DNA of 64,000 nt, from assembly GCA_942159475.1 (NCBI GenBank), contig OW804096.1:126966941-127030940 (forward strand). The letters are read 5' to 3'. The notes beneath the pieces are model-generated. The model was not told the origin of the DNA. It worked only from the letters and a program-made list of their open reading frames with translations, and ran no database searches. Source of the stretch: Sthenelais limicola (taxonomy: Eukaryota > Annelida > Polychaeta > Phyllodocida > Sigalionidae). Made by a program: the position numbers and the translations under genes. Shown piece by piece: positions 11,727 to 24,794 of the stretch (its first letter is position 1; every line of letters begins with the position of its first letter).

Positions 11727-14700
11727 TAAAAGAAAAACAGTCTGTGGATATAGAAGCCAAACTAAAATGTAGAATTAGGAAATCGAATATGAAAATGATA
11801 CAACATCCTGAATTGTATCACAGCATATCCATTTCGACTTTATTTGTAATGGGATATCTCAATGTTGAAACAGAGAAATGTTTATTCTAATAACACACTT
11901 CTTATTGCAATACATTTTATTCTTCAATAGGAATGGAGTTGTTCTTGAAAATGATCTGTATAGATTTCTGTGTACTGGTAATATCGAAGTATAACCTTTT
12001 GATCGCGCTCTAATTATTACTTCTATCTAGGTCTGTGTCTCTTTAATATTTGGGGATTTTTTCCACCTGGTATCTTTATCTCGAGGTCCAAACACTGAGC
12101 ATCTTCCTATTAAGACGACCGACCCAGGATAAGAACTCGCAGACCGTTCTCTAGCCTGATGTCACAAGGGCAACAGTGAAGCAAAAAGCTACAATCATTT
12201 CCATCATATAGATACAGTATCAATTGAATATGCGATAAACATGGCTGGAAATGGATGTCTTGGCATTCTTTACTGCATACATCGATTTGTCCACTGGGTC
12301 GTATTTTACAGAGTATCCGATTCACAGGTCACAAAGTATGGATTTTATTACACGAAGGCCGCCGGTAAGAAGAGGAGATAATGATGAGTCTAAAGAAAGC
12401 AGAGATGTTTATCTGATTTATATCAACTAATAAAATATGAGGCTAAAAGGAAATGTTAGTATCTGAACCATATCGATCTGAAGGTTGGATTTTACCGATG
12501 CATGCGATCCATGAATTTGTTATGATGAGACACAGTCAGCAGCTTTTCCCGTTGAGTAAAGGTGATTCCCCCAGCCAGTATTTACTCATCGACGGTTTAT
12601 TGGCATATCTAGTTCTTGAAGGTAATAACTTCTGGTGGCTTGACACATTGCAATACAGACATAAAGCATCACATAATCAAATTATATGAAAATGGTTGTT
12701 GCCCACTGAATGGGCCTATCAAAATGTTTTTGTTGTTATATTTAGACACGCTGCACCAGAACAGTAGGGGAGAACTAATTGAGCCATTTCATGAGTTAAT
12801 TGGTCATCCTGTTTACATTCAATGTTAACCGTTTCAACATCTTCTCGATTCTGCCCTAGCATATATATAACACATTTGCGGGATGGAATGTTGTTAACAT
12901 AAGACATTCCAATGCTTCAAACATCCAATGCTTTGGTCTTGGATAGATTATGGATTACGAATGAATGCGAAGATTAGACAATCAGCCTCCTTCAATGTTA
13001 TTGTTAACCGGAAATGTTAACTGTTATCCCACTTTTCCGCAATCATTCAGTTCTGACTCAAAGCTGGTCTTATAATGGCCCATTCAAGAATATTAAAACG
13101 TGGAAACATTATTCTCAATTACCTTCTTCAGAAGCAATGTTAAGGTCAGTTATTAATTAAGACAAGTATTAACAGTTGTAAAACGGACACGGCGATATGA
13201 CGTACAATTCCCACAGTTATGAAACAATCGGTCTGTGAGAGTTAACGTAAAGCAAGTCTACAATGAATTGCAACGATCGCTAACCGCTAATCGCTAGCAC
13301 AAACCCAGTGTCGCTAAGTTACACACATGGCTCACAAATACATTCAGACCACTCAAGTGTCTGCCCACATCAATCCACGTGAGTGGGCAGTTCGTCTTGT
13401 CTATCCACACCTTTTCAACTTCATTTTTCTCTGTACTTTTTGTTTCTGAATTGAAATATGTCCCTGCTAGTCTGAGCCCCGAGTCCTCTGACATCATTCA
13501 TTTGCAAAGCATGCGTCATTTTCTTGGCGGCAGTCGCCTGAAATGCCTTGGAAATGGCTCGCCTAATTACAGGACCGCAGTAAAACTAACAGGATCGCAG
13601 TAAATGGCTTCGTTACAAATTATTGGCCAATCGTAGGCGATGGTTAGTGAACGGCGTCAATGTCAACAAGAGTTAAGTAGCGGGGCCTTTTATAAATTGT
13701 AGCATCAAGAGGGATCCTCATGACAATAATTTCACTGCTAAGAATAAATTCATTTTTTCCTTGCTATATCTATTAAATTCATTTTAATTCACACTAAGGG
13801 GAGGTTGTGGTTAGTGGTTGCTACCACTGCCAACATACGACGATGGTTGTCGAGTTTTATCGGGGATTTGCTACTGGTCCTCTCACACGTGGTTACTATT
13901 ATCTTAGAGTAATATTACTCTAAGCTATTATTGAGCTATGGCGTAATTGGACATTTAAGATACACAAACACTCCAATGGTGATGAAGCTAATTCATCACG
14001 ATGTGATATAGCGATATGATCTATATATATGCATCTCGGATGAATAATTTCTTAAGGACCATTTGACCTACATTGACTCCACCAAGGTCCATATTACTGT
14101 CAAAAAGCCTGAATAAAATACCGTTCCTGTTTGTTGCAATAGGGCAACGGTCAGATTAAAGGTGAAATACAAACCAACCCACCACATATTGGACCCTGGA
14201 TATTGCTGTATAGTCAGCTTCTACCCGGGTAAACTAACCACACGTGTGTCAGGAATTAACTCGAGGCGTTTCTACTCGAAAGGTAAACGAGATAAGCTAT
14301 TCCTGTTAATAAAGAACAACGCCAGGGCTCGGTCGTTCTAAGATGTTTAAATCCCATACTCTGTTACCATTGCCAAACCCCCAACTAAGTTTTTCACAAC
14401 TAAAGGTGTCTGTCTCTCTTTTGCCTTGAATTGGATTACAGACATCTTTATCTTTCTAACATGGTCGTCTTACTCACATAAGTAAGACAGACCATTGGGT
14501 GGACAATAAATGTAGTTCAAGATAACCTAAAACACCCGTTGTCACTCTGTAGGCTGTAGGCACTTTCACTCTCAGCATTCAATCCACATCAATTAACCAA
14601 CCGCCAGGAACCAACAAATCGCCATCTCATTGTTTCACCTACCTAATGTTAGCATCAAGTAAGGTATCAATATTAGAATAACTTGGAAGCTTTCACAGAT

Positions 14701-14958
14701 AAATCGGCTGATTCTATTAAAGGCCTCCAGAGTTTACATACCTCTCTCGATCCATTAGATGGTAGAACCCCATAGCAAATATGGTGGGCAAAGGAATTCG
14801 GTACAACATTAAACCATGCAGAGCTATATCTAAATCTATTGCAGCAGGCCATCACATAAGGATCCATGACCCTTTTAGTTCCGTAATCAGCCTATAATAT
14901 AGCTTATTTTAACTATTAACGCTATCCATTATTCGAGGATTTCTCATTGTTTCAATGG

Positions 14959-15064
14959 TTCCATTTCATTCCATTTCATTCCATTTCATTCCATTTCATT
15001 CCATTTCATTCCATTTCATTCCATTTCATTCCATTTCATTCCATTTCATTCCATTTCATTCCAT
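14959..15064. repeat. 10-bp satellite (TTCCATTTCA)n
   Basis: Ten to eleven perfect copies of TTCCATTTCA lie in tandem. No variant copy was seen, suggesting recent expansion. It creates a spurious Phe/His/Ser/Ile/Pro repeat ORF. Confidence 0.97.
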
Positions 15065-16844
15065 GCTGTTTAGTGTATGTCCTGAGGAACATTCAAACCA
15101 AATAGAATTGATTCTTGATCTCTATAATGCTTTCCAATAGGTCTAATAAGTCTTTGACATCTATGAATATAAAAGATGCTAGAATCACAAACCTTGCATA
15201 TTTCTTCTTGATAGTATGCCTCTGTCACAAGCGATTCTCTGAGGATTTTCGGTGATCTCTTTTTTAATTACATGGTCTTGTCATATCAATATGCTATTTT
15301 CACATAAGGAAATCTCATAGAAAGAAACTTTGCATTCAACAATCAGATGCAGAGAAACACACACTCATTGCACTCCACAGTTGATAAAAAACGTAAATAG
15401 ATGTTTTAAACAAAGAAAAATGAGCTTCCCCTAAGAATGCTACTTCAACTCGATGAAACTTAAGACGAACACTAATCTTGCTTGCTTTCATCCCAAAGGA
15501 TCCACCGGAACCAAAGGCAGACTTGTGGCGAATTTGTTGGCCTTGGTAAGATAGATGCCTGCCTACAAAGAAAGATGCCTAACCTCTCTAGCAAGAGCCC
15601 AAATTGTTCCCAATGTTTGTTTACAGACAGATACACCGAACACGTGGGACAAGATTGGAACAACGGAGCATGCACTTACATCTAACTTGTTTAGTAGATA
15701 CCGATGGCACCACTCACATGTATCAGAATTTCCGGGCTTTTTCCTTTCAGGTTTACTTATCTTGGATGGAACACTCCCTTGCACCAGTTCTGGACTTCTT
15801 TTCCATATCCCTCGAATTCATTCGTTTCGAGACGTTTCATACACATTCTTTACCCAATTAGAACTTTCTGTTCTGGGCCAGTTCAGGTGAAATAGGTGGG
15901 ATTCTGAGATTACAACAATGATTTTGAATACTATTTTGTTAATCTATATAATTCTTCACCGTGTGTTTGTTTGTGGCGATGTAGTACTACTCATTTGATT
16001 ATTTTCCCAACCCTTCTTCCATCGGTCTGTTCCATGAAATAATGCATACAGATAATGATTCATTACAAGCATTGGAAGGTTCTGTAAAGATAATGACATA
16101 TACAAAACACCTCAACCCCATGGAAAAGCATTATTTCATTTTAATCAGCTCCACATGTATCGTAAACAATTTCAGATCTAGTCTAAAACATGGTTTTCCA
16201 TCTATTCATTCACTTGCAACAACTTGGATCCGTTACAACTTATTTCAGAAGATAGATTTGCAAGTTATACAACAATGTTAAAATTAATACCTATTTCCAT
16301 CTCATGCTCCCAATTACGTTGCCTATTTTGATTCGTGTCTTGTATTGAGAAACGTCAGCCACAAAAATATCTTTCTGAATTAAACTTAAATCTATTATCT
16401 TTCTTCTCATCTGGCGGCTGCTGGCAATGTGTTTTCAGTACAATGTGTGACCAGCCAAGCAAAAGGGGACTCCAGGGCCAAATTTTGAAATTTGGGTTTA
16501 TTATAGAATTATTACTGAATCTGCGTGTACTCCTGAGTCAATAACCGAAAAAAATAGTTGAAAATTCCCAGAATTTGCCGAGATATGGGCTTTTTTGTAA
16601 AGTTATGTCAGTTTTCAATATATGATCTCAAATAGGTTGGGAAGTGACTCATTTTCCTGTGACACATCACATGTACACAAAATAAATATCTAATTTTTTT
16701 TAAAAAAATGACAGGGATGTACAGAAGGGGAAATGAGCATTATAAAAGTGAAAAGAATTTTGTTGATACTCCAAAAATTAGTGAAGTTACAGACTTTCAA
16801 AGTTACCTCCCTCTCAGAATTACTAATATAAACATTTGTGACAG

Positions 16845-16927
16845 TGACGTCATGAATATGATGTGACTCCTAGCGGGAATACCAGGAACTATAACTCCCG
16901 CGGGAAGGTACCTTTCTGCTTGGCGGG
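16845..16927 (+). promoter_or_regulatory. CRE plus three E2F-type sites
   Basis: TGACGTCA (16845-16852), AGCGGGAA (16872-16879), TCCCGCGGGA (16896-16905) and GGCGGG (16922-16927) sit in an 83-bp GC-rich island. The pattern is typical for a housekeeping or cell-cycle promoter. No convincing coding exon was found on either side. Confidence 0.4.
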
Positions 16928-19330
16928 TCACATGTATTTACAAATATTCATTATGGTATTATGACTGGCTCTATGAGCTAGTCTCAAGGAAGGATTTTCA
17001 GGGTTTTCTGTTTCCGACTCAGTCGCGTTCACACAAAATCTCTTTATTCATGCTTTTATAATGCAACATCCATCCCCATCATAGCTGTTCATATCGTACA
17101 TGTTCATATTAATGGATTTAATCATATAGCAACACCAAATATGGCTTTTTGCCTTTACAACTATATAGTAACCATATCTCACATATAACCGGTTTTTCTG
17201 TAAGAGTTTTGCTCGATTAAAGGCATGACCTCACTTTTAATCATTATCAGAACCATATCCGTACTTTAATAATAATAATACGTATGGTCTTATGGACTGA
17301 AATACGTATACCTCTAGCATTGATATTATTCAGTAGTTGGTCCATTAATTAATATCCAGCTCTAGATATCGGAATGTGGGCCTGCTCCGTTTGATTGTTT
17401 TTAGGCCTTGAGCGACTTTTGAATGAATCTTTTGAATAGTGGTTATTGAATTCTGTCCTATCGGGTGGATAGGATTCGAAAAGCTTTGACACATTTCTCG
17501 TAAAACCAATTATATTTAACTTTGTAATCAATAGCAGACTTCACATATTCAGCAGTCAGTGGTTGCGGGACTGCTCTGCATCATTTTCAACATGTGTGAT
17601 TAATTACAGCCACACATAAATGCGGGCCAAATGCTCCCCTTACTGGACTGCTCACTCGACCCCACCCCTGCCCCTCACTGGCCCGTCAACAGGACTATAG
17701 CTGCCCGCTGCCTGTCTGTGTGTACCCGTGGGTACATGTTCTTTGTAAATAAATTTTGACAAAACTTAGAATATTTTAAAATCTAGTGGGTCAAACGGCC
17801 TGAAGTCTGGCAAAATTACTCTAAACATACCATTCTATAATTCTGCTCAGCATATTGGGAAACGACCTAGAATCTTTGGAGAGAAAGGTGAGGTAAGTTG
17901 GGCACCTATGGTGAAGATATAGGGGCAATGGGCAAGTGCCCGTCATACCTTGACTTCAGCCCACTACCACCACGGGAGCTGTGGTGCTACAATCGAATTT
18001 GTGAACTGCCCTATTGAAATAGTATGTGTATGTTTCCAATAAGTCTTTTATTTATTGAGCTAGAGGGTCATTGCCGCCGTCGCAATATTTCTTTTGGGCC
18101 TATAACGATGTATGTTACAGTTCTGCGAAAACGATATGTTATTAAGTCCTCTATTTCATCACAAGACTTTACTGGGGGTAATTGTTAAACTTGAAGGAAA
18201 TTTGCTTTTTCGGGATGAAGGTAATAGTAATAAAGAAGGTCAGATTAAAGATGCACTTTGTTAACGTACGGTCAAAAACTAATGGTTTCCTGCTTTTTGT
18301 TTTGTTCTTTTCCAACCCATCTAAAGTCATTTGACCATTATTTTGGAGGATTTTGTTCGGTAGTTTTTGCTACAGGGTCACATAACAGTTCACATTTATA
18401 TTTCAGCAAATCGGCGAGCTCCTTTTCTGCAGTGGCTTCTCTTATTATCGCTAAGCGGCGGCGGTTTTTGCTCGGCCGATTCGACTTGAAATTCTTTTAT
18501 CTAAACATATAGCAGCAGCAGAGTATTGATACATTCAGTCTTACAATTAGTAAAATGAGTAAATTTGGTAAGACCTATTTTGTTGTAACAACTGAGAAAG
18601 TAGTTTTTATATCATCTTACGTGTGTGGTGATATAATATTTGTAGTGTGTAATAAAATATATATCATGCATAAACGTGTGCGTTTTTTTCATTTAATGCG
18701 ATTTACCTAACAATAATGGACGCCACCTCCATATTTCCTGTACATAGATGTTTAAATCAGATTGACACGGCTAAAGGTCATATGTAATCAGTAATTGTCA
18801 CAATTGTAGAGGAAGAAACCAATTTCCACTTTAAGAATCACAATCCGCCGAGCTATAAGGTCCGATTTCATGCAGTAGATTTTGCCTATATATACGTATG
18901 GAGCTGTGGCGCACTTTGAACCATCATCGTGATGACTCATAAAGAAATTCAAAGTTAAGCGGGAACGTTTAGAAGTAGTTCATAATTTTGTTGGCGAACC
19001 ACAATAATGCAAATTCTTAATGTGGTGCTGTATGAACCCAAGCCTCGATAGTTCATTCGTTCGTATTTATGTCATCCTAGGTTTTCCCTAAAGAAACAGC
19101 TATCATGACTGGCTTGTCGAAGGATGACTATGTTCATCCGTTCTTCGTCATGTGAAATAGTACCATCCTAATAATGAAATAGATGGAAATGATTGTTTTA
19201 CTTATAGCGCCATTACATTCCAATTAATGTCTTGTACAATGTAACAAATCTCATCTTGACAGATGCCTCGTTCATAGCTTTTTATATTATTCACACATTT
19301 CAAAACAGAAATGAAAATGCACTTGAAGGT
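16928..19330. other. Spacer without recognised gene
   Basis: GC-richer short piece at 17620-17740 and AT-rich DNA otherwise. No repeat boundaries or coding exons could be supported. Confidence 0.55.
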
Positions 19331-19560
19331 TCTCGTGAGATCTAGATTGTCTTGAAATCAGATTCAAAATGGAAATGAAAACGTCTGTGACATTGAAACA
19401 TTAGAATATTAGTCTTTAAATGAGATGGAAAATGATTTTGAAATCCAAAATGATTTTTGAAATGAAAATGATTTTCTATTTAAAAAATGAAACAAAAAGT
19501 CACTTTCCAGGCGTGAGCACTCTCGTCTTCCACACTACATGGCCATAGGATGATTTTTCT
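19331..19560 (+). repeat. Left copy of a ~220-bp diverged direct repeat
   Basis: Runs from a CTCGTGAGATCT-like start to CACTCTCGTCTTCC and shares order and spacing with 20084-20300. The interior is rich in GAAATGAAAA/GATTTT words. Similarity is best at both ends. Confidence 0.6.
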
Positions 19561-19605
19561 TATTTCCTGTTGATAAATGTTATTTAGGTAACAAAATTTC
19601 ACGCA

Positions 19606-19639
19606 CAAGATGGCGGCCCCCACGGGTGCCACCATCTTG
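19606..19639. promoter_or_regulatory. 34-bp palindrome with two opposed YY1-type sites (copy 1)
   Basis: Begins CAAGATGGCGGC and ends GCCACCATCTTG, an imperfect palindrome. AAGATGGCGGC is the known YY1 consensus. Whether a factor binds here is inference. Confidence 0.6.
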
Positions 19640-19719
19640 GATTCCTTCCTCATGTGAAGTGCACAGTTTTAGTTATGAAACCAGTATGCAATAATGGTGC
19701 TATGAATATGGTATTTCCA

Positions 19720-20010
19720 TCAATCATAGCACAGCATAGAGCAGCACTGTGTTGTGCAGCACACAACTGACCAGCAGTACAGCGCATCAGAGAGAAGCAG
19801 CAGAGAGCAGTGCAGCACATTAGAGTGCAGCACTGTGCTGCCCAGCACTTTAGAGTTCAGAACTTTACAGCACATTACAATGTTAATTCAGCACATTAGA
19901 GTGCAGTACTGTGCTGCGCAGCAATTTAGAGTGCAGCACTTCAAAGTGCAGCACTTTTCATCACATTAGAATGTTAACTCAGCATATTAGAGTGCTGCAC
20001 TATGCCGAGC
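19720..20010. repeat. Degenerate minisatellite of GTGCAGCAC / CACATTAGA words
   Basis: Repeated words such as AGTGCAGCAC, TGTGCTGC and CAGCACATTAGAGTGCAG recur with irregular spacing. It has high self-complementarity (GTGCTGCAC-type). Unit length varies, so it is an old or recombining array. Confidence 0.75.
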
Positions 20011-20045
20011 AACATTATGCCGCAGGAACAGAAGCATAATCAATT

Positions 20046-20079
20046 CAAGATGGCGGCACCCATAGGTGGCACCATTTTG
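20046..20079. promoter_or_regulatory. 34-bp palindrome with two opposed YY1-type sites (copy 2)
   Basis: Same length and layout as the first copy (CAAGATGGCGGC to GGCACCATTTTG). It sits just before the right direct repeat. Confidence 0.6.
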
Positions 20080-20083
20080 CCAG

Positions 20084-20300
20084 TGAGATCTCATGAGATC
20101 TCGTCCCGTTTGAAATCTCGGAAGTCAAACCGGAAATGATAGTGACATGTGATTTACATTTTGATGAAATACGAAAGTGATTTTATTTTCTAAATGAGAT
20201 GCACAGTGACTTTGGAAACGAAAACGATTTTCTTTTTTTAAAAATAAAACAAAACTTTACTTTTCATCACATGAACACTCTCGTCTTCCGTAATACGACC
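20084..20300 (+). repeat. Right copy of the ~220-bp direct repeat
   Basis: Opens with CTCATGAGATCTCG and closes with CACTCTCGTCTTCC, as in the left copy. Together with the two palindromes and the minisatellite it forms a symmetric composite of about 1 kb. Confidence 0.6.
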
Positions 20301-21264
20301 GTAGAACCTGAGATAATTGCAGGATAGTGTTTTCATGCATTATCATGGTTGCTTAAAAGTAAAAAGGACAGGACACCACAATATAATCGATAGTATATGA
20401 GCACTGTGTGATTGAGATCCATTTATTGTCAGATAAATCTTACTCTACACTCTAGCTTCGACACAACTATTATGCGCAACACACATTGTCAACAATTTTC
20501 AATATTTCCACCCCATATAATGTTATCAATCGGATACATGTCAACCATTTATCAACATCATTATGGTTCGCAAACATGTAAATACAAGGACGTGAATATA
20601 TCATGTAATGGGTCCACACATGTAGGTAAATACAATATATGTTACATTTGTTTCATTCGGAAAATAAGTATGATTCAGCCCATGCAATGGAAACAGAAAC
20701 ATCGGGGTGTTTTACATCCAAATGTACATAATTTTGCAGTATAGTCTTCAGCCCGTAGTCATTTCATGTACTATATTAACAGTTACTCATATCACACGAG
20801 GACACAATTATCGACAACATTCTCCTTGTTATGATATTTTGATCATATTGTTTACTTATACTCTAAACATTCTTTTTTCAGGACATATTTGTACTTGCAG
20901 ACCATGTTAAGAAGTCAACATCTATACATGGGTATGATACATAATTTCCCCTGGTTTTTATTAGGGTGGTGTTAAGCGTGCTTGATGAAAGATACCCTGA
21001 ACTATTTGTAGGTCTGCAGCGTTTGCAGTGTCTATATTCGCATCAGGAAAATGACAATTAATTAAGATTTTGACCTTTGATGCACTGCATTAAAATCATA
21101 CGGTCTCTAAGCGAATTGCGCCATAAGAGATTTGTTCTATTAACGAATTACATGTAGTTGCTAAAAAGTGAGAGTAAGAGTAAGCAAAAGTAAGAGTAAG
21201 CATTTTATGTAAGTAGATACCAGCCTTTTTATACATTATTTAGCTACGCAAGGCAGCAGAAAAG

Positions 21265-21316
21265 CCGATAGCCTCTTGAGAATTATCTACCCGATAGCCT
21301 CTTGAGAATTATCTAC
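21265..21316. repeat. 26-bp direct tandem duplication
   Basis: Two identical 26-bp units starting CCGATAGCCTCTTGAG lie head to tail. Confidence 0.95.
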
Positions 21317-23663
21317 AGCACAAAGGTTATAGTATTCTACATTAATGTTCAAACCTTTAAATTTGCGGCAATATGTAGAAGGTAATGACTTGAAAATATA
21401 TTGGTTACCAAACGCTATCTTTAGTCAGATAGTTTGTCTATTCAAAAGTTTAATGAAGCAGGTTAGGAGGGAAGAGGTAACGCGCAATACCGACATAAAC
21501 AACTCTTTCAAATTATCTTACTGAAATAAGTTCATACACTGAAGTTACATGCTTATAATGCATACAACAGTCTCAAAAGATACAAATTTACTGTACATAC
21601 TCTGGCTGCTTTGTAAAGAAGTTATGTAACAACTGTTCCTAGACTTGACATTATTATAGTGCGTAATGGGACAGTCTTCTCTTTATGTCCACGAGAGAGA
21701 AGGTACATACAAAGGTGGCGATGATTTATTATTTGAAAGATCAAGTCAACCAATAGATATACTTTTTAATACATCAGGAAGACACAGGGCTTTAATGTAT
21801 TCTTCTGATGCTATCATTTACCCATAGTAGATAGAACACTTTTATATTTTGTATAACATAATGACGATATCTGCCATCAATATATATATATATATTTTCT
21901 GTGTTAATTTGTTGGTAACGTCCATTACACATGTTGATAATATTACTGATTGCCGACACACACACGTGCAATGTCCTGGCTCAATGGGATCGACTTTCCA
22001 ATTATCTATAGTGACAAAAGCAATACACATTATCTCCGTAACTTGCTGCATTGGAGTGTAACCAGTCTTATCATATTAAAGTGTAAAACAAGATATTGGG
22101 AAACATACAGTGACCATGTGACCAATCTAAACCTTACCCGTCATACATAGACCGCAATTACTTGGCCAGCGTAATGTCAGTAGCTCATAGAATAGCATAC
22201 TCCTGCTTCCTCTTTAAATTTGAAATGAAGGGAATAATGCCAAGGTTTTAGCTACTGTAAAAACTGAAGCTAACACGGATATAGAGCGAGTAATTCTGTA
22301 ACTTCTGCGAAAAGATATTGGCAGAAGTATTGACACACGAATCAAGTGTGACAGACAGTATACTTTATATTGTAACGAACGAAAGTACCTAGCATGTTAT
22401 GTTCTCATGTTAGGACGTTCAAAGTTGTGGCATGTTATCTCACCGCGACCAAAATATAAAAGGCATTAGCAACAAGCGACATAGGATAAATTTTGTCTGT
22501 GAAAAGGGGATAGCATTTTCCAATTGAGAAAACTAAAACATTCTATTAACCCAAAATCAAAGTAAAAGACTTGCAGCATTTAAATAGTACTCAACACTTC
22601 GTTATCATCGATGATGGAAAATGAATGCCTACAATAGATATGGGTGCACTGAGTAAGCTCTTTTTATAATCAGAGAAGCGTTGGTATAATACATATAGAC
22701 ACACCTTCTTCTGCTTTTCCCTACTGTTGGTATTGATCCCATAAAAACAAACCATTACTCCCCCGATGGCAGTACTTCACTCCCAGTTCCTATCGATTTT
22801 AAGCAATATTTGATCAATGTAAATCAGAGAATATGAAATTAGATGATCACTCTCCTAGAAATCTCCCTTTATACACCGAAGGAGTGAAAGATTTATACTG
22901 ACAATCGCTCTTACTAGTATAATTATGCAGTTATTGATTACTTTGGGAGACGGGAATCTATCAATAACTGCTACTGTTTTTTTATATACCAAGTTTCATT
23001 AGCGTCCTGAATATTCATGGAATACGGCTCTTTTTTACTCGATCAGAACTTGTTCTAAGCCTATAATTGTATTCAAGAATAGTTTGCCCATACGACACAC
23101 AATATCAGTTTGTTCCTAATGGTATATGACCCGAGGAACATCTGGCCAAACATTTGAATGCTCTAGCTTTGTTTGTCCACCTTTCGTGCCTAGAAATAAG
23201 ATAGTGTTCTATGATAATTGATAGTGTGAATGTGCATACGACACAAACTGATCGATCTGATCAAAGTGCTTATATAATGCCGAGATGCTAGTTTAAAACT
23301 CAAATATGACATTCATTGGGAGAGCTAACCTGTTCCAACCCCTTGAGGGCGAAATGCTCTAGGGTGAGAGGTCCGGGGGCAACAGTATAGGGGGAAAGGG
23401 TCCGTGGAAATGTCCAGGAAGGGAAAGTCCTTGAACAATGATGGGCCACTGGTCAGTGCCTAGAACTAACTTAGAGCGATAGCTATCTAAGGCAGCGACT
23501 AAAAGGATTAATAACCTCTATTTGGGGTCACACGTCCTACCCAGTCCAGTAGCACCAATTATACGATTGCTTCTGTGGTCTAATATTACGTAACATTAGT
23601 GCCAACATATTTTAAAATGGCCTGAACCACTAGTGCACCAGCAAACCAAAAGTGCAGGTCGAT

Positions 23664-23718
23664 CATTAATCCATTTGGTCTCTGCCTAAGGTGGTTATAG
23701 CCCCTGGACTGTTTAAGG
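23664..23718 (+). repeat. Dispersed repeat, copy 1
   Basis: Shares about 55 bp, with CTGCCTAAGGTGGTTA and a GGACTGTT box, with 59954-60006 in the same orientation. Limits are uncertain. Confidence 0.6.
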
Positions 23719-24774
23719 TAGAGGCGAAAATGGACTAACATGGCCCTGTTTCTGTGGATATTTAAAATTCCATGTACTATAGCACTTCATTTTCTATAAT
23801 GTACAGGAAATCACGACCCAAGCTATTTCGTGTGAGATGTAGTTTTGGAATAATGGTGTGAAAAAATCAGGTTAAGGTGAGATATCATAAATTGAAAATG
23901 GGTAAAGATAAAGGAGGCTCATTAATATTACCATTCCAGCGGAGCAAGCTAATACATCATCATCGGCAAAACATAGTTGATTGAATGTGGTTATAAAAAA
24001 GCCTCGGCTCAATATTCCAATTAAAGTTTGCCTGCTTTCAATATCAGAACTGCTGCATTGGTCGTGATATCGAGGGTAACCACCTGAGGTGGTGAATGTA
24101 ACTTCTCGATAGTTTCATTCATCCGCCTGAGAAAATCTTTTTATGCTCGGATATCTCATTGAGAGCCGACAATTGCATGATTTACTCCGGAGATACTCCA
24201 ATTAGCCTTCTGATTAGTGAATGTAATGTCTGATAATCCACACGTATTCAACGTAGGGTATATAAGAAACACGTGTTTAATGTCTATTGTTTTCTCAAGC
24301 GTAGATTCTTAAATAATTCTGAGTTTAAGTCTTCTATACTGGATTGTTTTGACACTTCTTTCGTGAAGCAAAAAACAATAGGTAAATGCGTTGGTGGAGC
24401 AACAATCTTTCCCGAGGAAATTTTATATTTTGATTTCCTTAATAGGTATTTGTGTTGGGACCAACTAGGATGTATGAGCAAGACAACACCTGGAAAGTAA
24501 CACACATAATGTAATATAATCTTTTTGAGACGAAGTTCCACTTTGTCCAGATTACATGGATAAAAACATAATCCTGAGCTCCTTTACTGATTCCCTCATC
24601 GAGTCGTATAGGGAAGAATGTTATTATTCGCGTGAAATAATCATGATCACCATAAATTCCATTCAAGCTTTCTATACACATAGTAGCTTGAGTACAAAAT
24701 ATATTTGCACAGCGGCGGGTACATGAGGGATGTAAATGTTTAAATCCTATCATTCTCATAGTACATAGGATTCT

Positions 24775-24794
24775 AGAGAGAGAGAGAGAGAGAT
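24775..24794. repeat. (GA)n microsatellite
   Basis: Perfect GA run. Others of the same kind are at about 56264-56280 (GA), 55819-55834 (CT) and 62293-62310 (GA). Confidence 0.9.

Larger units (their letters stand above)
10757..16844. other. Spacer with fold-back element and satellite
   Basis: After the LINE tail come the 11.6 kb hairpin, an unrecognised frame at 12453-12689 and a small direct repeat of AACAGGA(C/T)CGCAGTAAA near 13570-13605. The 10-bp satellite follows, then a GC-richer stretch at 15480-15890 with ORFs on both strands that I cannot assign. Confidence 0.55.

Noticed and set aside
14955..15140. Frame encoding a Phe-His-Ser-Ile-Pro repeat
   Set aside because: It is a translation of the 10-bp satellite, not a gene.
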